Shown: in pieces, positions 48,728 to 60,489 of the stretch
Position numbering within the stretch: the first letter of the stretch is position 1
Layout of the letters: every line of letters begins with the position of its first letter
Source of the DNA: Raphanus sativus
Lineage: Eukaryota; Streptophyta; Magnoliopsida; Brassicales; Brassicaceae
Direction of reading: 5' to 3'
Assembly (NCBI RefSeq): GCF_000801105.2
Contig: NC_079515.1
Coordinates: 5,146,001 to 5,210,000, forward strand
DNA: 64,000 nucleotides
Program-made: the position numbers and the translations under genes
Notes under the pieces: generated by a model
Databases searched by the model: none
What the model was told of the DNA's origin: nothing
Seen by the model: only the letters and a program-made list of their open reading frames with translations

Positions 48728-51428
48728 TCAACTAATTTGGGCAGAATTCATGCTCCAGGCGCTTAGGTTTAAGACATCAACACTTTGCAATCCATAATTA
48801 AAGGCATATAGATGTGAACTTTTTCCTATTGCCAATTTTGGATACACTCTGGAGGTAATGCATGCTCTTCCTCTTCCACCGAAACTTTCCACCACTGAAT
48901 TATCAATCTGCAACAACAACAAAAATAATAAAGACTTCTTTAAGAAATCTACAACATATATAATTATTTCCCTTGATTCTTTAGAGAAGATAAATATTAT
49001 ATAGTCTTGATCAGATGCTGATTAAACTATTTCACAATTATTTATTGCGGTTAGAAGGGATATTCCCATAAGGGGATTTACATAAGTTTTTGACATTTCC
49101 TGGAAATAGTAACAGTATTATATATATATACAAAATATGTATGGCGTGGAGATTTAATTACCAATGCTCTGAGGGAGAGTGGTTGGTGAGGATTAACATC
49201 AACGAAAGCTCCATAAGTTGTTTTGTCATTTTCTTCCTCCAGTGAAGATCTATATCCCAAATTCAACATCACCAAAAGCTCAAAAGATATTAGAAAGTCA
49301 AATTTTGGATATTTCATCATTTTTTTCAAGATATTCAATTTTGAAGTAAATGACTTTTGAAAAACTTACAAAAGATCCTATATTAATGTACTTAAAAGAT
49401 AATATGGATCTTGATCAAGGAAACGTACCTGCTTTGGTCACTGCACATGACCACAACGTACTTATTGCTATTTTGACTAGCTTTGAAGATTCTAAAATAA
49501 ACCGATGTGTGCTCTTCCAAGTTCTTAGATGCAAGAACCATTAAACCGAATGGACCTAAACCAGACTTAACCGATACATTCATCCGGCTACAGATCAACT
49601 GTGGATCAGTCCAACTCGGTTCCATCACATCCGCTTTCTCCAAATCTCTCACTTTGAACAAAACCTCCACATCTGCCTGTAACAATCACAAGATTTTTTA
49701 ATGTCAAAAGTTCATTAAAAAAACATTCACAAGAGTTTTCTAATAATTATTAAAAAATGTTATATAAAATAATCGCACCTGTGCAGCTGTCACACCATAG
49801 ACTTCAAGTCTAGATCTTGAATCTAGAACTTTGTTCCGTAAGTTGACTTGATTCGTGCGTAATCTCTCTACTTCCCTAACAGGCCATTGAATCAATTGTT
49901 TCCCGGACCGATCAAGCCAAATTTTCCTCGGGATCGTCTAATAAAAACAGAACAAAAAAAGTTCAATATCTACCAAACTATGCTTGCTTAGTTTAAACTC
50001 AGTCAAAATAGTTACCTGAATACCGGACCAGCCTTTCTCAACATCATCCTCAACCGACGATGACTCGTTAGTCCAACCCCACAATATTCTCCGGTTCTTA
50101 GCCGAGTCGTAAAACGTTTTCGACGCGTAATACTTCCCGTAGTCGTATCTAGGAGCCGAACTGTCCATCTTAAAACCCTTGTCGGGTACGAACTTATCAC
50201 CAACCCTATCGTACGTACCGATAGTGTAATAATCATGTTTCGTGTCATCCAAGCTAACTTTCAACACGTGCTTTAAAGTCTCATTAGGTTCACCAAAAGA
50301 CGACGTTTCCACGCCATTGGAGCCAAACCTAGTCACGGGGAAAAAATCAGGACACTCCCACATTCCACTTCCGTCGTCGTAATGCAACGGCTCGGTAGAT
50401 TTTTCCCATTTTAGAAAGTCTTTGCTAGTGTAAGTGATCGCTAGTCCACGACGGTGGATCTTGCTTCCGATGATCACTCTCCATTTCTTGTCGTGGCCTA
50501 GCCACGCGGTGGTTGGGTCACGGAACGAGCTGGCGTTGATTCCGTTGACGGCGTCAGGAGCCATCAGAGGATTTAACGGCGACTTTGTCCACTCTACGAG
50601 ATATGGGTCGGAGAGATTCTTAGGCTCGGCTATGTTTTGGACCTGCTGGTTCTTGGGGTTGATTCCGGTATAGAGGATAACCGGTTTGCCGTTGGGTAGA
50701 ATTGTAACTGAACCGGACCAGCATCCGTTGATATCGAACGGCTCAGATGGGAAGATAGCCGGAGGATGTGGGTCCCAGTTGATTAAATCTGTTGACGTGG
50801 AGTGGGCCCACACGATGTTACCCCACACGGCGCCTTTCGGGTTCCATTGGTAGAAAAGATGATATATCCCTTTGTATATCATAGGGCCTGCATATATTTT
50901 AAATGTTTATTGCAAGAATACATGTAAGCCTCGTGGTTCAGCGTAATAAAAGGTCGGCTGGTACATTAGAAAAATCAAATACACGGTATGTTAACTTATA
51001 GGTATAATTAATGTTTCTAAAAATAATAAAATGCTAGATTTTAGGGAAAATGATTTGTCTATTGGATAGGAAGAGTTGACTAAAGAAAGAGGAGGAAAAA
51101 AAACTAACCATTTGGATCTGCTCACAGCCAAAGATCAATCCAATTCGTCCAAGCAAGAACCATAAAGAATGAACAAAAGGTTAGAGAAACAAAAACAATA
51201 TGTCAGTACTGATATGGTAGTATTAGACATACCGTTCATCCAATTTTTGGGTGGTTGAAAATGGAAGCCGGTTCGGTATGGCTGGTTTCCGGCAGGAGAT
51301 TTGATGTTAGTGCTTTGGGTAAGCCTCTTGTAGACATGGTGTGAGGCTTCGAGATCGACGACATAGTTACTAATAAGTAAGGTGAATAACAACCAAACTC
51401 CAATCTTGGAGTAAACTTCTTTGGTCAT
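48728..51428 (-). CDS. CWINV1: Cell-wall invertase 1 (acid beta-fructofuranosidase)
   Basis: Seven exons: 51428-51233, microexon 51117-51109 (9 nt), 50887-50016, 49937-49779, 49676-49429, 49249-49162, 48907-48728; 583 aa, one shorter than recalled for Arabidopsis. Start [10 protein letters not shown] fits the homolog; the same frame is open upstream to 51515. It has a signal peptide, WMNDPNG with the Asp-Pro-Asn core on the microexon, [31 protein letters not shown], and an intact DDTK at the sucrose-specifying Asp239/Lys242 site. A C-terminal beta-sandwich domain completes GH32. It is an apoplastic sucrose-cleaving enzyme that feeds sink tissues (family knowledge). It forms a tandem pair with the CWINV5-like gene, same strand, about 1.6 kb apart. 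Confidence 0.97.
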
Positions 51429-51481
51429 TGTTTTGTTTTTTTGTTTATGGTTGTTGTTTGAAGGACCATAGATCATGTGAA

Positions 51482-51488
51482 ATTTATA
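51482..51488 (-). promoter_or_regulatory. TATA box of CWINV1
   Basis: TATAAAT on the gene strand about 54 bp upstream of the ATG, in the same GCCTATAAATT context as the tandem paralog, so the core promoter was copied with the gene. Confidence 0.55.
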
Positions 51489-53059
51489 GGCAAATGAGGA
51501 GGGCAAGCCTGTCAATATTAAAAATTGAATATTCTTTCCGTTACGAAATAATGTATGATTTAAAGTTTACACATTTATTAAGAAATCACTAATTTTTGAC
51601 AAAAATATATTATTTTGGTGTTTAATTATTTTTATTATTTTTATCGAGTCAAAATTTAGTAAACATAATTAATATCTTTGATATTTACGAATTTTTATTA
51701 TTACATATATTGAAAATGTAAAATATATTTTTTAGAAATAATTTTTTTTCTTCTAAAACATATATTATTCTGAAACGGATGAAATATTATATTAGCAAAT
51801 CTAGTTTTCTTTGTTTGTTGGCTTTATGTTAATAACGAAGGTTCATACTGCCATAAGTCAGACATCTAAACAAGTTGTTTCTAAAGTATTAGAAAATATA
51901 GAAAGATATTATTAGTTGTTTTAAAAATAATCAGTTTTTAATTAATGGTTTGGGACTCGTACCAAACTCTTCGAAACCATATATATATACAGTTTGTAAA
52001 GTATAGAAAATATAGAAATATGATGTTTTGGAGAATTAAAATAAAAAGTGGTAAACATTTGAATAGAGTGATTTGGGGGATAAATTTTAAAAAGAATCTT
52101 TTTTTGTCATCCAAATTTTAATAAGAACCTAAAATGTAATATTCAATAGTTGCACGTCAGAGATAATTTTTGTTAATCTAATATATATCTTAGCTATTAG
52201 CGTTTCGGGTTACATAATAAAATCAAAATTTGAATGGTGAAACTAGAAGTTTTATATAAAGATGTTCTATCCCTTTCCGCTAGCCAACTAATATTATCTG
52301 GTTCGCGAAGGCAAGTGCAACGTAACAAGTTTAATGCTCGATCAAAAGGAACGGATAAAAGAGAGTAGTTGACAAAAATTCAACTATTTTGGGCTATAAA
52401 AATATTACGGCGGTTACGGGAGTCTAACATCTCGAATTTAGTTGACAGAAAAAACATCTCTAATTTATATATCATATCTAATCGTATTCCGGTATTTAAA
52501 TATATAATGGTACGTTAAGAAACGCCAATCCAAAAAAAAAAAAATTTGGTGATTACGGAAGTTAAAAGTCAAAACAGTTCATAAGAACGTGTCTCCGCTC
52601 TCCACCGGGCCATCATCCATACAGGAGGCAAAAAGATTAGAAAATGAACATATGAAAAAGTGACTAAATTTTGAATACAATAGTGGAAAAGTCAAATTTT
52701 GGACTCTACATTTATCCCTTTGTAGTATCCTCCTTCACATTTCGGCCCAACTTTTAGTTTTCTTTTTTCTTTCTTTTCTTTTGGTCAAAGTTTTCTTTTT
52801 CCTTTTGGGGTGAAAATTTCGATACAACTTTAGTCTTTGAACATACTAAAAACAACAGTACCACGTCTCCTAATGCATCCATAGAATACACCAATCCTAA
52901 TCCTTTTAACCACTAATACATCGATCTAATTACTAAAACCACATCTAATTTGAATAAGAATTCTATTTGATGTCAAAGATCCACTACTACCTTTGGGTGA
53001 CAGCTTTAACCACGCATATAAGGAATTTTATTAAGTTGCATATTCCAATTATAAATATT
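51489..53059. other. Upstream region of CWINV1, no gene seen
   Basis: Very AT-rich DNA marking the right edge of the syntenic gene block. No coding or transposon signature was recognised before the LINE remnant. Confidence 0.5.
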
Positions 53060-53699
53060 TTAACGAGCTGGTTCCCTAAATAATCTATGGACTATAAACC
53101 CATCTCCTAAGTTTTCCTGGTTCGCAAACAGACTATTTAAAACAGCTACTACTGCTTACAACTGGATTAAAATCAGAATGGGAAAAAGTATTTCAGTTCG
53201 ATTTTGGACTGATAACTGGTTGCCATATAGGAAGCTAACCGAGTTTTTATCCCCCGGCATCTGAACAATATGGGAATCCCTTTGACGGCTTCGTTGGCTG
53301 ATATCTACAACAACAGAGAATGGAAAATCGGATCGCCTCGCTCAGATAAACAAATGCTGGTGCAAATGAAGCATGACTAATATCCAATTTACTGACAGTG
53401 ATGATGAGTTTTACTGACAGATTGAGAGAAAAGAGCTTGCAAAATACAAAATTAGAAGTATGTACAGTAAGTTGCAGCGGCATGAGTCACAAGTTTCCTG
53501 GAAGAACATTGTTTGGGATCGTGGAAAGATCTCAAAACATAGTTTTCTTTAACCTGGCTTGCTGTTCTGAACCGATTACCAACGCGAAATCGTCTCCTCT
53601 CTTGCTGTTGACCACTCTTGTGTCCTATGCTCTGTAGGTACTAAATCTCGAAACCACATTTTTTTACTGTGATTTTAGCTGGAATCTTTGGGCTCCTTC
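53060..53699 (+). mobile_element. LINE (non-LTR) remnant, left part
   Basis: Broken frames translate to the C-terminal zinc-binding region of plant L1-type reverse transcriptases: WFANRLFKTATTAYNWIKIR, SISVRFWTDNWLPYRKLTEF, LADIYNN, then WKNIVWDRGKISKHSF and later RNHIFFYCDFSWNLWAPS. Several stops and frameshifts show it is old. It continues at 57548 after the LTR element that splits it. Confidence 0.8.
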
Positions 53700-54316
53700 T
53701 GTTGATGTAAAGATGTCTGCCCTGAAGTAGTTGCTGACGTAGTTGCTGAAGCAGACGTCGTAGTGAGTGGTGAAGCCATGTGGAGTCGAGATGCTGAGCT
53801 GGAGTCGTGTAGATTTGGAAAGCAAGGGAGTATCTTGAAGAAAAGGCAAAGAGGAATAAGCTTGAGGAGCAAGTTTATGACTTAAAGGAAAAGGAATAAG
53901 TGCATTCCAAGAAAAGAAAAGTTGCACTTATTGATATGGAAGATGTCCATATTGTGGTTCCTTGGAGACTAGGGTTTCGGGAACGTGGAGTTAGTATAAG
54001 ATAGCTATGTGGTCGTCTGTATTGAGACAGAGACACAGAGGCTGATCTTATAGAGAGAGAAGCGCTTGGAAGTGTTCTGGGTCGTGCTGAAGCAGGGGCT
54101 GAAGTACTTGACGGTGGAGAGACATAAGCGGGTAGCTTAGGAATTGTTCAGTAGCAGCTGTTAGGGTGTTAACAGGCTAGCGAGGCTGATTAAGCAGAAC
54201 TTGTAATTGAGTTGTACAAGGCGATTTCTAATAAAGCTATTGGTGTGTGCTTGTGTAATTGTCTCTCTTGGTTTACCCTCTGCAGTACTATTGTTTGTGT
54301 CATCTTTGCACTAACA
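53700..54316 (+). repeat. 5' LTR
   Basis: 617 bp, TG..CA ends. It contains a TATA-like TATAAGATAG (53995) and, near its end, AATAAAGC (54229) as a candidate polyadenylation signal. Confidence 0.92.
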
Positions 54317-54318
54317 AG

Positions 54319-54330
54319 TGGTATCAGAGC
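54319..54330 (+). other. Primer-binding site (initiator tRNA-Met)
   Basis: TGGTATCAGAGC, the standard plant copia primer site, lies two bases after the 5' LTR. Confidence 0.92.
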
Positions 54331-54368
54331 GGGTCACCTAAGTTACTGGTGTGATCCTAGAGGTGAAG

Positions 54369-55775
54369 ATGGACACGGTTATTTCTGTGCAGAAGGCAAT
54401 CGTGTTGAATGCGGACCAGTATGGTCATTGGAAGGCTCGCATGAAGCAGTTGATTCGAGGAATCAATGAAGATGCGTGGACAGCTGTGGAGACTGGTTGG
54501 GAGGAGCCCACCATAGTCACAACAGATGGGAAGAAGCCTAAGCCAAAGGAGGATTGGTCAAAGGCAGAGCGCAATGCATCAAAATTTAATGCAAAGGCGC
54601 TTTCGACGATTTTCGGAGCTGTTGAAGTAGAGCAGTTCCAGCTGATTCAGGGGAGTACTTCAGCTAAAGAGGCGTGAGAGATCCTGCTGAATTCGTTTGA
54701 AGGAGATGATAGTGTCAAGAGGACACGTCTGGATCATCTTGGGTCGCAGTTTGAGAATCTGAAGTGGTCAGATGCGGATACGGTGGCGAGCTTCAGTGCC
54801 AAACTCAGTGCTATGGCGCATGAAGCATGTGTACTTGGAAAGAAGTACAAGGAGAAGAAGCTGGTGAAGAAGTTGCTACGCTGTCTTCCAGTAAGGTTTG
54901 GAGCTCAGAAGGCGGTCCTAAATATGACTGCAAACACGGATGAGCTCAAGTTTGACAAGGTTGTGGGTATGCTGAAGGCGGAAGAGATGGAGACAGGCAG
55001 TGGCTCGGTGTCTACATCAGGAGGTACGCCAGGGAGTATAGCCCTTGTAGTTGACAAGGATGCAGAGAAAATTCAGAAGCTTGAAGATGCCGTGGGCATG
55101 TTGGCTAGGAATTTTGGCAAGAGGATGAATTTCTCAGGTGGGAGGAATCAGGTTGGTCGCCAGGGAAGTGATCGTGACAATAGCAGAAGAAGAGAAGATC
55201 TCAAGTGCTACGAGTGTGAAGGAGTTGGTCATATAAGGGCTAACTGTCCGTTGGTACAACGAAGAGAGCTCAAGTGCTCTGAGTGTAGAGGTGTTGGACA
55301 CACACGGCGTGAATGTCCTAACTCAAGGAAGGGTAAAAGAGTTTCATCGCAGTCGTCTGATGAGTCAGAGTCTGAAGAAGATGAAAAGGTAGTGAAGAAT
55401 ATGGTTGCGTTTGGTGCACGCAAGGAAGGATCTAGTGAATCCTCGGATTCAGATGTCATTACAGACTCTAAGGATTATCACGTGATGCTCAACAAGTGGT
55501 TGAATCTCAAGAACGAGAATCTGAGGTTGCAACACGATCTGGTGCAGAGCCGTGAGCAGTATGAAGATCTTGCTGAAGAACTTGCTGCTGTACATGAGAA
55601 GAATGAGTCTCTGGAGAAGGAGGTTAGCAACCTGAGAGAAGTTGCTACTGGGAACGAGAGAGAGCAAGGATGCTGGAACGTGATTTGGCTGAGAATCGCA
55701 AACAGATCAGGATGCTCAATAGTGGATCCAAGGAGTTGGATAAGATACTCTCGATGGGACAACCAGCCAAGGTGA
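54369..55775 (+). pseudogene. gag region of the copia element, broken
   Basis: The frame opens at ATG 54369 (MDTVISVQKAIVLNADQYGH), typical of copia Gag N-termini (substrate domain with YGHWKARM). It is interrupted by an in-frame TGA at 54675, with the same frame continuing cleanly on the other side as the UBN2/gag domain (ADTVASFSAKLSAMAHEACV). Two CCHC zinc knuckles follow (CYECEGVGHIRANC, CSECRGVGHTRREC), then an acidic Ser-rich segment and a coiled coil. Near 55660 the frame shifts by the equivalent of one missing base. With a nonsense codon and a frameshift it cannot yield full-length Gag. Confidence 0.85.
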
Positions 55776-56437
55776 ACTGGGGTCTGGGATATCGAGGAGC
55801 TGAGGGTACTAAGGAAGTACAGAAGGGGCTGTCACATTTCGTGCATGGGAGCACATCAAAAAGTGGAGCCAAAGAAGCTTGTCAGGAAGTGCGTCGGGAC
55901 GTACGACAAGAAGTGCGGCAGGAAGTTCTACAGCGCGTGGCTGTGAGTAACAAGCCGAAAGTGATACATCAGTGCAGCAACATGAAGGTCAGACAGGGGG
56001 TTCTGAAGCATGGGTGTGCAGCTGGTACGAGGAAGGAGGTTGATCGGTGCATCAACAACTGTGTCAGGCCAAAGAAGAAGCAACATCGGATGTGCTGCTG
56101 GTTCTGTGGGAAGGTTGGACACAAGAAGGTGGAGTGTTTTGCTCGTGAGAAGAGCAGAAACATGACCAAGAGGGTGAACAAGGCGTTCACTAAATCTAAG
56201 AGGGTTGAAGAGGTGTCTGTAGCCAAGAGTGGCTTACTTGATGAGATCAAGAAAGAGACATCAGAAGAGGGATGCAGCTCTGGTAGGAGTGATCTTGAGG
56301 AAGATCAAGAAGCATCAAGTCTGGAGCTAGGACACGGAGTTGTCCGTAGCACAAAGGGGAAGGAGATCGAAGTGCGTCAGGAAGTGATGCGAGAGGATCT
56401 TCAGGAGGGTGATAGCGAAATCACTCCAAGGCTATAG
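55670..56437 (+). pseudogene. Continuation of gag/pre-protease region with third zinc knuckle
   Basis: After the frameshift the open frame gives MLNSGSKELDKILSMGQ and GLGYRG, the conserved block before copia polyproteins' protease. A basic segment with repeated (R/Q)EV(R/L)-type units follows (RRDVRQEVRQEVLQRV), then a third CCHC knuckle (CWFCGKVGHKKVEC) and an acidic tail ending at 56437. No protease or integrase follows; the element's pol region is absent between here and the 3' LTR. Confidence 0.8.
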
Positions 56438-56691
56438 CAACGAGTGCAGAGGGCACTCGGGGTGGTTGAGAAGAGGCTCATGGTCAAGGAGACGATGCAT
56501 GAAGGAAGCCTGGTCCTCAACAGAAGTGGGTCGAGAGGTAGCTCGATAGGTGCGTCAGATCGTGATGCAGTACTGGTAATCTATTCCGCTGCAGCAGAGG
56601 CTGTATCCTGATTACGCATGGAGTAGCAGACGGGTTTGTCTGTAAGGCTTGACATCTAAGCATCTGTTTTAGCTTAGTATGCAATCAAGCA

Positions 56692-56927
56692 GGGGGAGAA
56701 TGGTGACGTTCTGGTCCAAGGAGTGCATATCTCGTGGGGGAGAAGAGCATAGTGATGGACGTCCTGAAGTAGATGATGCTTGTCTCATGGGGGAGAAGAG
56801 CATGGTGTGGTGCACATCTCGTGGGGGAGAAGAGCACATTAAGCGTGGAAGTTTTCAGGTGGGGAACGTGGTTGTTGAACCAGAAGAAGGTTGTGCTTGA
56901 TCGGCACACAAAGCTAAAAGGGGGAGA
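56692..56927 (+). repeat. Polypurine tract and four upstream PPT-like copies
   Basis: GGGGGAGA occurs at 56692, 56736, 56789, 56823 and 56920. The last, in AAAGGGGGAGA directly before the 3' LTR, is the true polypurine tract. Three upstream ones sit in a 21-bp repeat TCTC(G/A)TGGGGGAGAAGAGCA. Such multiplication suggests template switching near the plus-strand priming site. Confidence 0.8.
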
Positions 56928-56928
56928 T

Positions 56929-57547
56929 TGTTGATGTAAAGATGTCCGCCCTGAAGTAGTTGCTGACGTAGTTGCTGAAGCAGACGTCGTAGTGAGTGGT
57001 GAAGCCATGTGGAGTCGAGATGCTGAGCTGGAGTCGTGTAGATTTGGAGAGCGAGGGAGTATCTTGAAGAAAAGGCAAAGAGGAATAAACTTGAGGAGCA
57101 AGTTTATGACTTAAAGGAAAAGGAATAAGTGCATTCCAAGAAAAGGAAAGTTGCACTTATTGATATGGAAGATGTCCATATTGTGGTTCCTTGGAGACTA
57201 GGGTTTCGGGAACGTGGAGTTAGTATAAGATAGCTATGTGGTCGTCTGTATTGAGACAGAGACACAGAGGCTGATCTTATAGAGAGAAAGAAGCGCTTGG
57301 AAGTGTTCTGGGTCGTGCTGAAGCAGGGGCTGAAGTACTTGACGGTGGAGAGACATAAGCGGGTAGCTTAGGAATTGTTCAGTAGCAGCTGTTAGGGTGT
57401 TAACAGGCTAGCGAGGCTGATTAAGCAGAACTTGTAATTGAGTTGTACAAGGCGATTTCTAATAAAGCTATTGGTGTGTGCTTGTGTAATTGTCTCTCTT
57501 GGTTTACCTTCTGCAGTACTATTGTTTGTGTCATCTTTGCACTAACA
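56929..57547 (+). repeat. 3' LTR
   Basis: 619 bp, nearly identical to the 5' LTR; followed by the CCTTC target duplication. Confidence 0.92.
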
Positions 57548-57650
57548 CCTTCTGCTGCTCACTGTGGCTTCCAGCCCTCAACTTTTGATCGGTCCTCTAC
57601 TCTTACCATGCTCCAGTTTCCACCCCATACGAAACATGTGACGTATAAAT
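57548..57650 (+). mobile_element. LINE remnant, right part
   Basis: The frame interrupted at 53699 resumes here (AAHCGFQPSTFDRSS). Similarity fades by about 57650, where the sequence turns AT-rich. Confidence 0.55.
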
Positions 57651-58371
57651 TAATCATATTATTGGCAGAAAAGATAGCAAAATAATTTTCCCTTTTGTGA
57701 TATATATAATATATAAAAACGGCATATGGCTAATTGACAATATGAACATTATTTTCAGGAGAAATAAAATGATATTTTATTAACAATGTCCAATAATTTT
57801 ATTAAACAATCACCTAAAACAATTTTATAGATTTGTCAGGGCATCAAAGTTGACTACATGTACATTCCGCTTCAAGGAAAAACATACACAAGCAAAGGTG
57901 TAAATAGCTTAAAATATCTCCGTATGAGATATGCGGAAAATTATAAATATGATAACAAGTGATATATTCCTGTTTCAAGCGATAACAGCCAGCATACGAT
58001 TTTGAGAAAAATTGCGTCTTTGAGTAGAAAAACCTTGACGAAAATTACACATATTCTACCTACATCATTCATATGTTTCTTTATGTTTACTTATTTGTCT
58101 TTAGTTTGATATTTTCAAAAGTTTCCCTAATTTCAGAATCTTTTGTCCTTTATCTAATTTTGCTTCCGTCAACGATTTGGACCTTTTGTGTAACATATAT
58201 ATCCATCATCAGTACCGTACATATCGAATACAGTGAATATATAAAAGGTTAAGTCGACCATTTTTCAAATCTAATAATTGATGATCTTGACATTATATAG
58301 AAAATAAAACAGTAGTCATTATCTAATTAATAAATGACGTCTCATACATGATACAAGTATTATTTTCTCTA
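57651..58371. other. Spacer, nothing recognised
   Basis: AT-rich sequence between LINE remnant and PRP39-like pseudogene. It ends in TTTTCTCTAG, which resembles the intron acceptor preceding the first pseudogene exon. Confidence 0.45.
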
Positions 58372-58590
58372 GAACCTAGCAAAATTCCGGAAGGTGTATG
58401 ATGCTTTCCTAGCTGAGTATCCTTTGTGTCACGGCTATTGGAAAAACTATGCAGTTTGTGAGGCTCGTGTAGGGGAAACAGACAAGGCCTTGTGCCTTTA
58501 TCAAAGAGCAGTGGATGAGTTGAAGTATTCAGTGGATTTCTGGTTGCACTATTGCGCTCATGTGACTGTCATCAATACATCTGATGCTGA

Positions 58591-58980
58591 TATTAGTTGT
58601 CCGACATTGCTTAGATAAGTGATTCTTGGGCAATATATAAGTGTATAGGCAATCTTCCACTCATGAGCTAGCGCTTTTGGGTGTGAGTTAGGCCCATCAC
58701 TAATATGGTATCATAGCCCATGGTTAAGTCCAGCAGATGATTTCCCATATAAATAGTTGTCTACCTATGTAGCCTATAAAAATAACCCATCTTATTGTGG
58801 TATTTCCGAGATGTTGGGTTTGGGCTATTTCCGTTGGACCGTTTCCCACCCACATCTCGAGAGGGGCTATTAGTTGTCCCACATCGCTTAGATAAGAGAT
58901 TCTTGGGCAATATATAAGTGTATGGACAATCCTCCACTCATGAGCTACCTTTTGGGTGTGAGTTAGGTCCATCACTAATA
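58591..58980 (+). mobile_element. TRIM element inside the PRP39-like pseudogene
   Basis: It has two short terminal repeats (58591-58705, 115 bp; 58868-58980, 113 bp) starting TATTAGTTGTCC and ending CATCACTAATA. A primer site TGGTATCATAGCC directly follows the left one and a purine tract GAGAGGGG precedes the right one. The 162-bp interior has no coding capacity. Flanks GCTGA (58586-58590) and GCTGT (58981-58985) look like a 5-bp target duplication with one change. The repeats differ at about eight sites plus indels, so it is clearly older than the copia element. Confidence 0.87.
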
Positions 58981-59725
58981 GCTGTCGATATAGCATTCGT
59001 CATCAAATGCCTTTTTGAAAAACGAGATTTGGCTTTCGTTGGAACTGATTATCTGTCATCTCCACTGTGGGACAAGTACCTTGAACATGAGTCCAAGGAC
59101 TGCGGCCGTCTTGCCATGATTTACACCACAATATTTGATAATCCTATTCAAGTTCTTGATTGATACTTCGACAGGTTTAAGGAACTAGCTCAATCACTGC
59201 CTCTGTCGGAACTAAGGAGTGATGTGTCAGTTGCTGATACTAGCGATGCTCAAGGAGAATCTGAAGCTGATCCAGAGGAGTTGATGAAGGAATACATAGG
59301 TACCCGAGCAGTCAAGTATAGAAAATATTCATCTTTTTGCAGCTGAGTTTAAAGAGCAGAATGAGGATATAGCTGGTGCTAGAGCCTCGTTCAAACTACT
59401 GTATTCTCAAATATCCCCAGGGCATGTTGAAGCGGTAATAAGACATGCGAACATGGAACACCGCAATGGGACTTTGGATGATGCCTGCTCTGTGTACGAT
59501 GGTGTGATTGCTGCTGAAAAGAGCAAAAAGGACTCTATAAAAATACTGCCGCAGCTGTATGCTCAATACTCAAAAGTTTTCATACTTGGTGTTAAATGAT
59601 GCTGAGAAAGCTAGGAGTATTGTAGTGGAAGCACTTGGCCACGTGTGGAACCGTCAACACAGTTGATCCACGAACTGTTGTATCTGGAGTCTATTCTGCC
59701 ACGTCCAAGAAACATTGATCGGTTT

Positions 59726-60068
59726 CAGTGGCGGATTTAGACCAATAATTTGATGGGGACACATTATAATACATATATTAAATTAATTAATATAAAATAA
59801 ATGATTATCTATTTTAAAATCATATAAAGTTAAATAAGAAACTATAAAAATCAATAAACTTCAGTTTCAGTTCTGAATAGATTTTGTAAAAAAAAAGGTT
59901 TTTCTTATAAATATAACTAATCAAAATAACATACTGTTACAAATAAACATGAATATATATATATATATATGCTACACATATATATATATAACAGTATATA
60001 AATGTTATACATAAAATTTTCATAGTCATCATTTTTTTTGGAACACATATTTCATTAAAATAAAAACT
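59726..60068. mobile_element. AT-rich insertion in the pseudogene, transposon-like
   Basis: The PRP39 frame stops at NIDRFQ and resumes as the C-terminal region near 60070. The insert begins CAGTGGCGGATTTAGA, a start seen in many plant DNA transposons. It contains (AT)n runs near 59945-59995. The right terminus and target duplication could not be fixed. Confidence 0.5.
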
Positions 60069-60489
60069 GTTAGTTGGGAGTTAATACTTCTGCAACCACA
60101 AAACTCTTTCTTGATCCCCTGATCGGTTCTGAGCTTAAAAAGTTTGAGGCTCTCGAATCAGATAGGATGAAAAGGGCGAAAACTAACAATGACCTCGTCA
60201 TAAGCTCCTGCAAAACAACACCTAACACATCAGTGGGACCCCCGCTGCCACAAGCTTTCCAAGCTGCTCCTGCACAACCTCCACATCAGTGGAACACTGC
60301 TTATGGCCAACACCTAACACATACTTTATGCACCTCTAGCTGCAGCGGCTTATCCGACACACGCATCTCAGCCTCACCCTGGCTATAATACTTCCCAAAC
60401 ACCTACAGTTCCTTCATATACAAGGACTCCCTCTTGTCATATCCCTCTTGTTCAGCCATGTCGTCCACCACAGGCTCGCTACGGGTATA

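Larger units (their letters stand above)
53700..57547 (+). mobile_element. Young non-autonomous copia-type LTR retrotransposon (gag only)
   Basis: It has 617/619-bp LTRs (53700-54316, 56929-57547) beginning TGTTGATG and ending CTAACA, and a perfect 5-bp target duplication CCTTC (53695-53699, 57548-57552). A tRNA-iMet primer site and a polypurine tract sit at the expected places. The LTRs differ by six substitutions (all transitions) and one 2-bp indel by my alignment, about 1%, so insertion was recent. The 2.6-kb interior holds gag-like sequence with CCHC knuckles but no protease, integrase or reverse transcriptase. It must have been mobilised in trans. Confidence 0.93.

Noticed and set aside
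58706..58718. TGGTATCATAGCC as an internal tRNA-like sequence
   Set aside because: It is a primer-binding site complementary to tRNA-Met, next to the TRIM repeat, and there is no cloverleaf around it.
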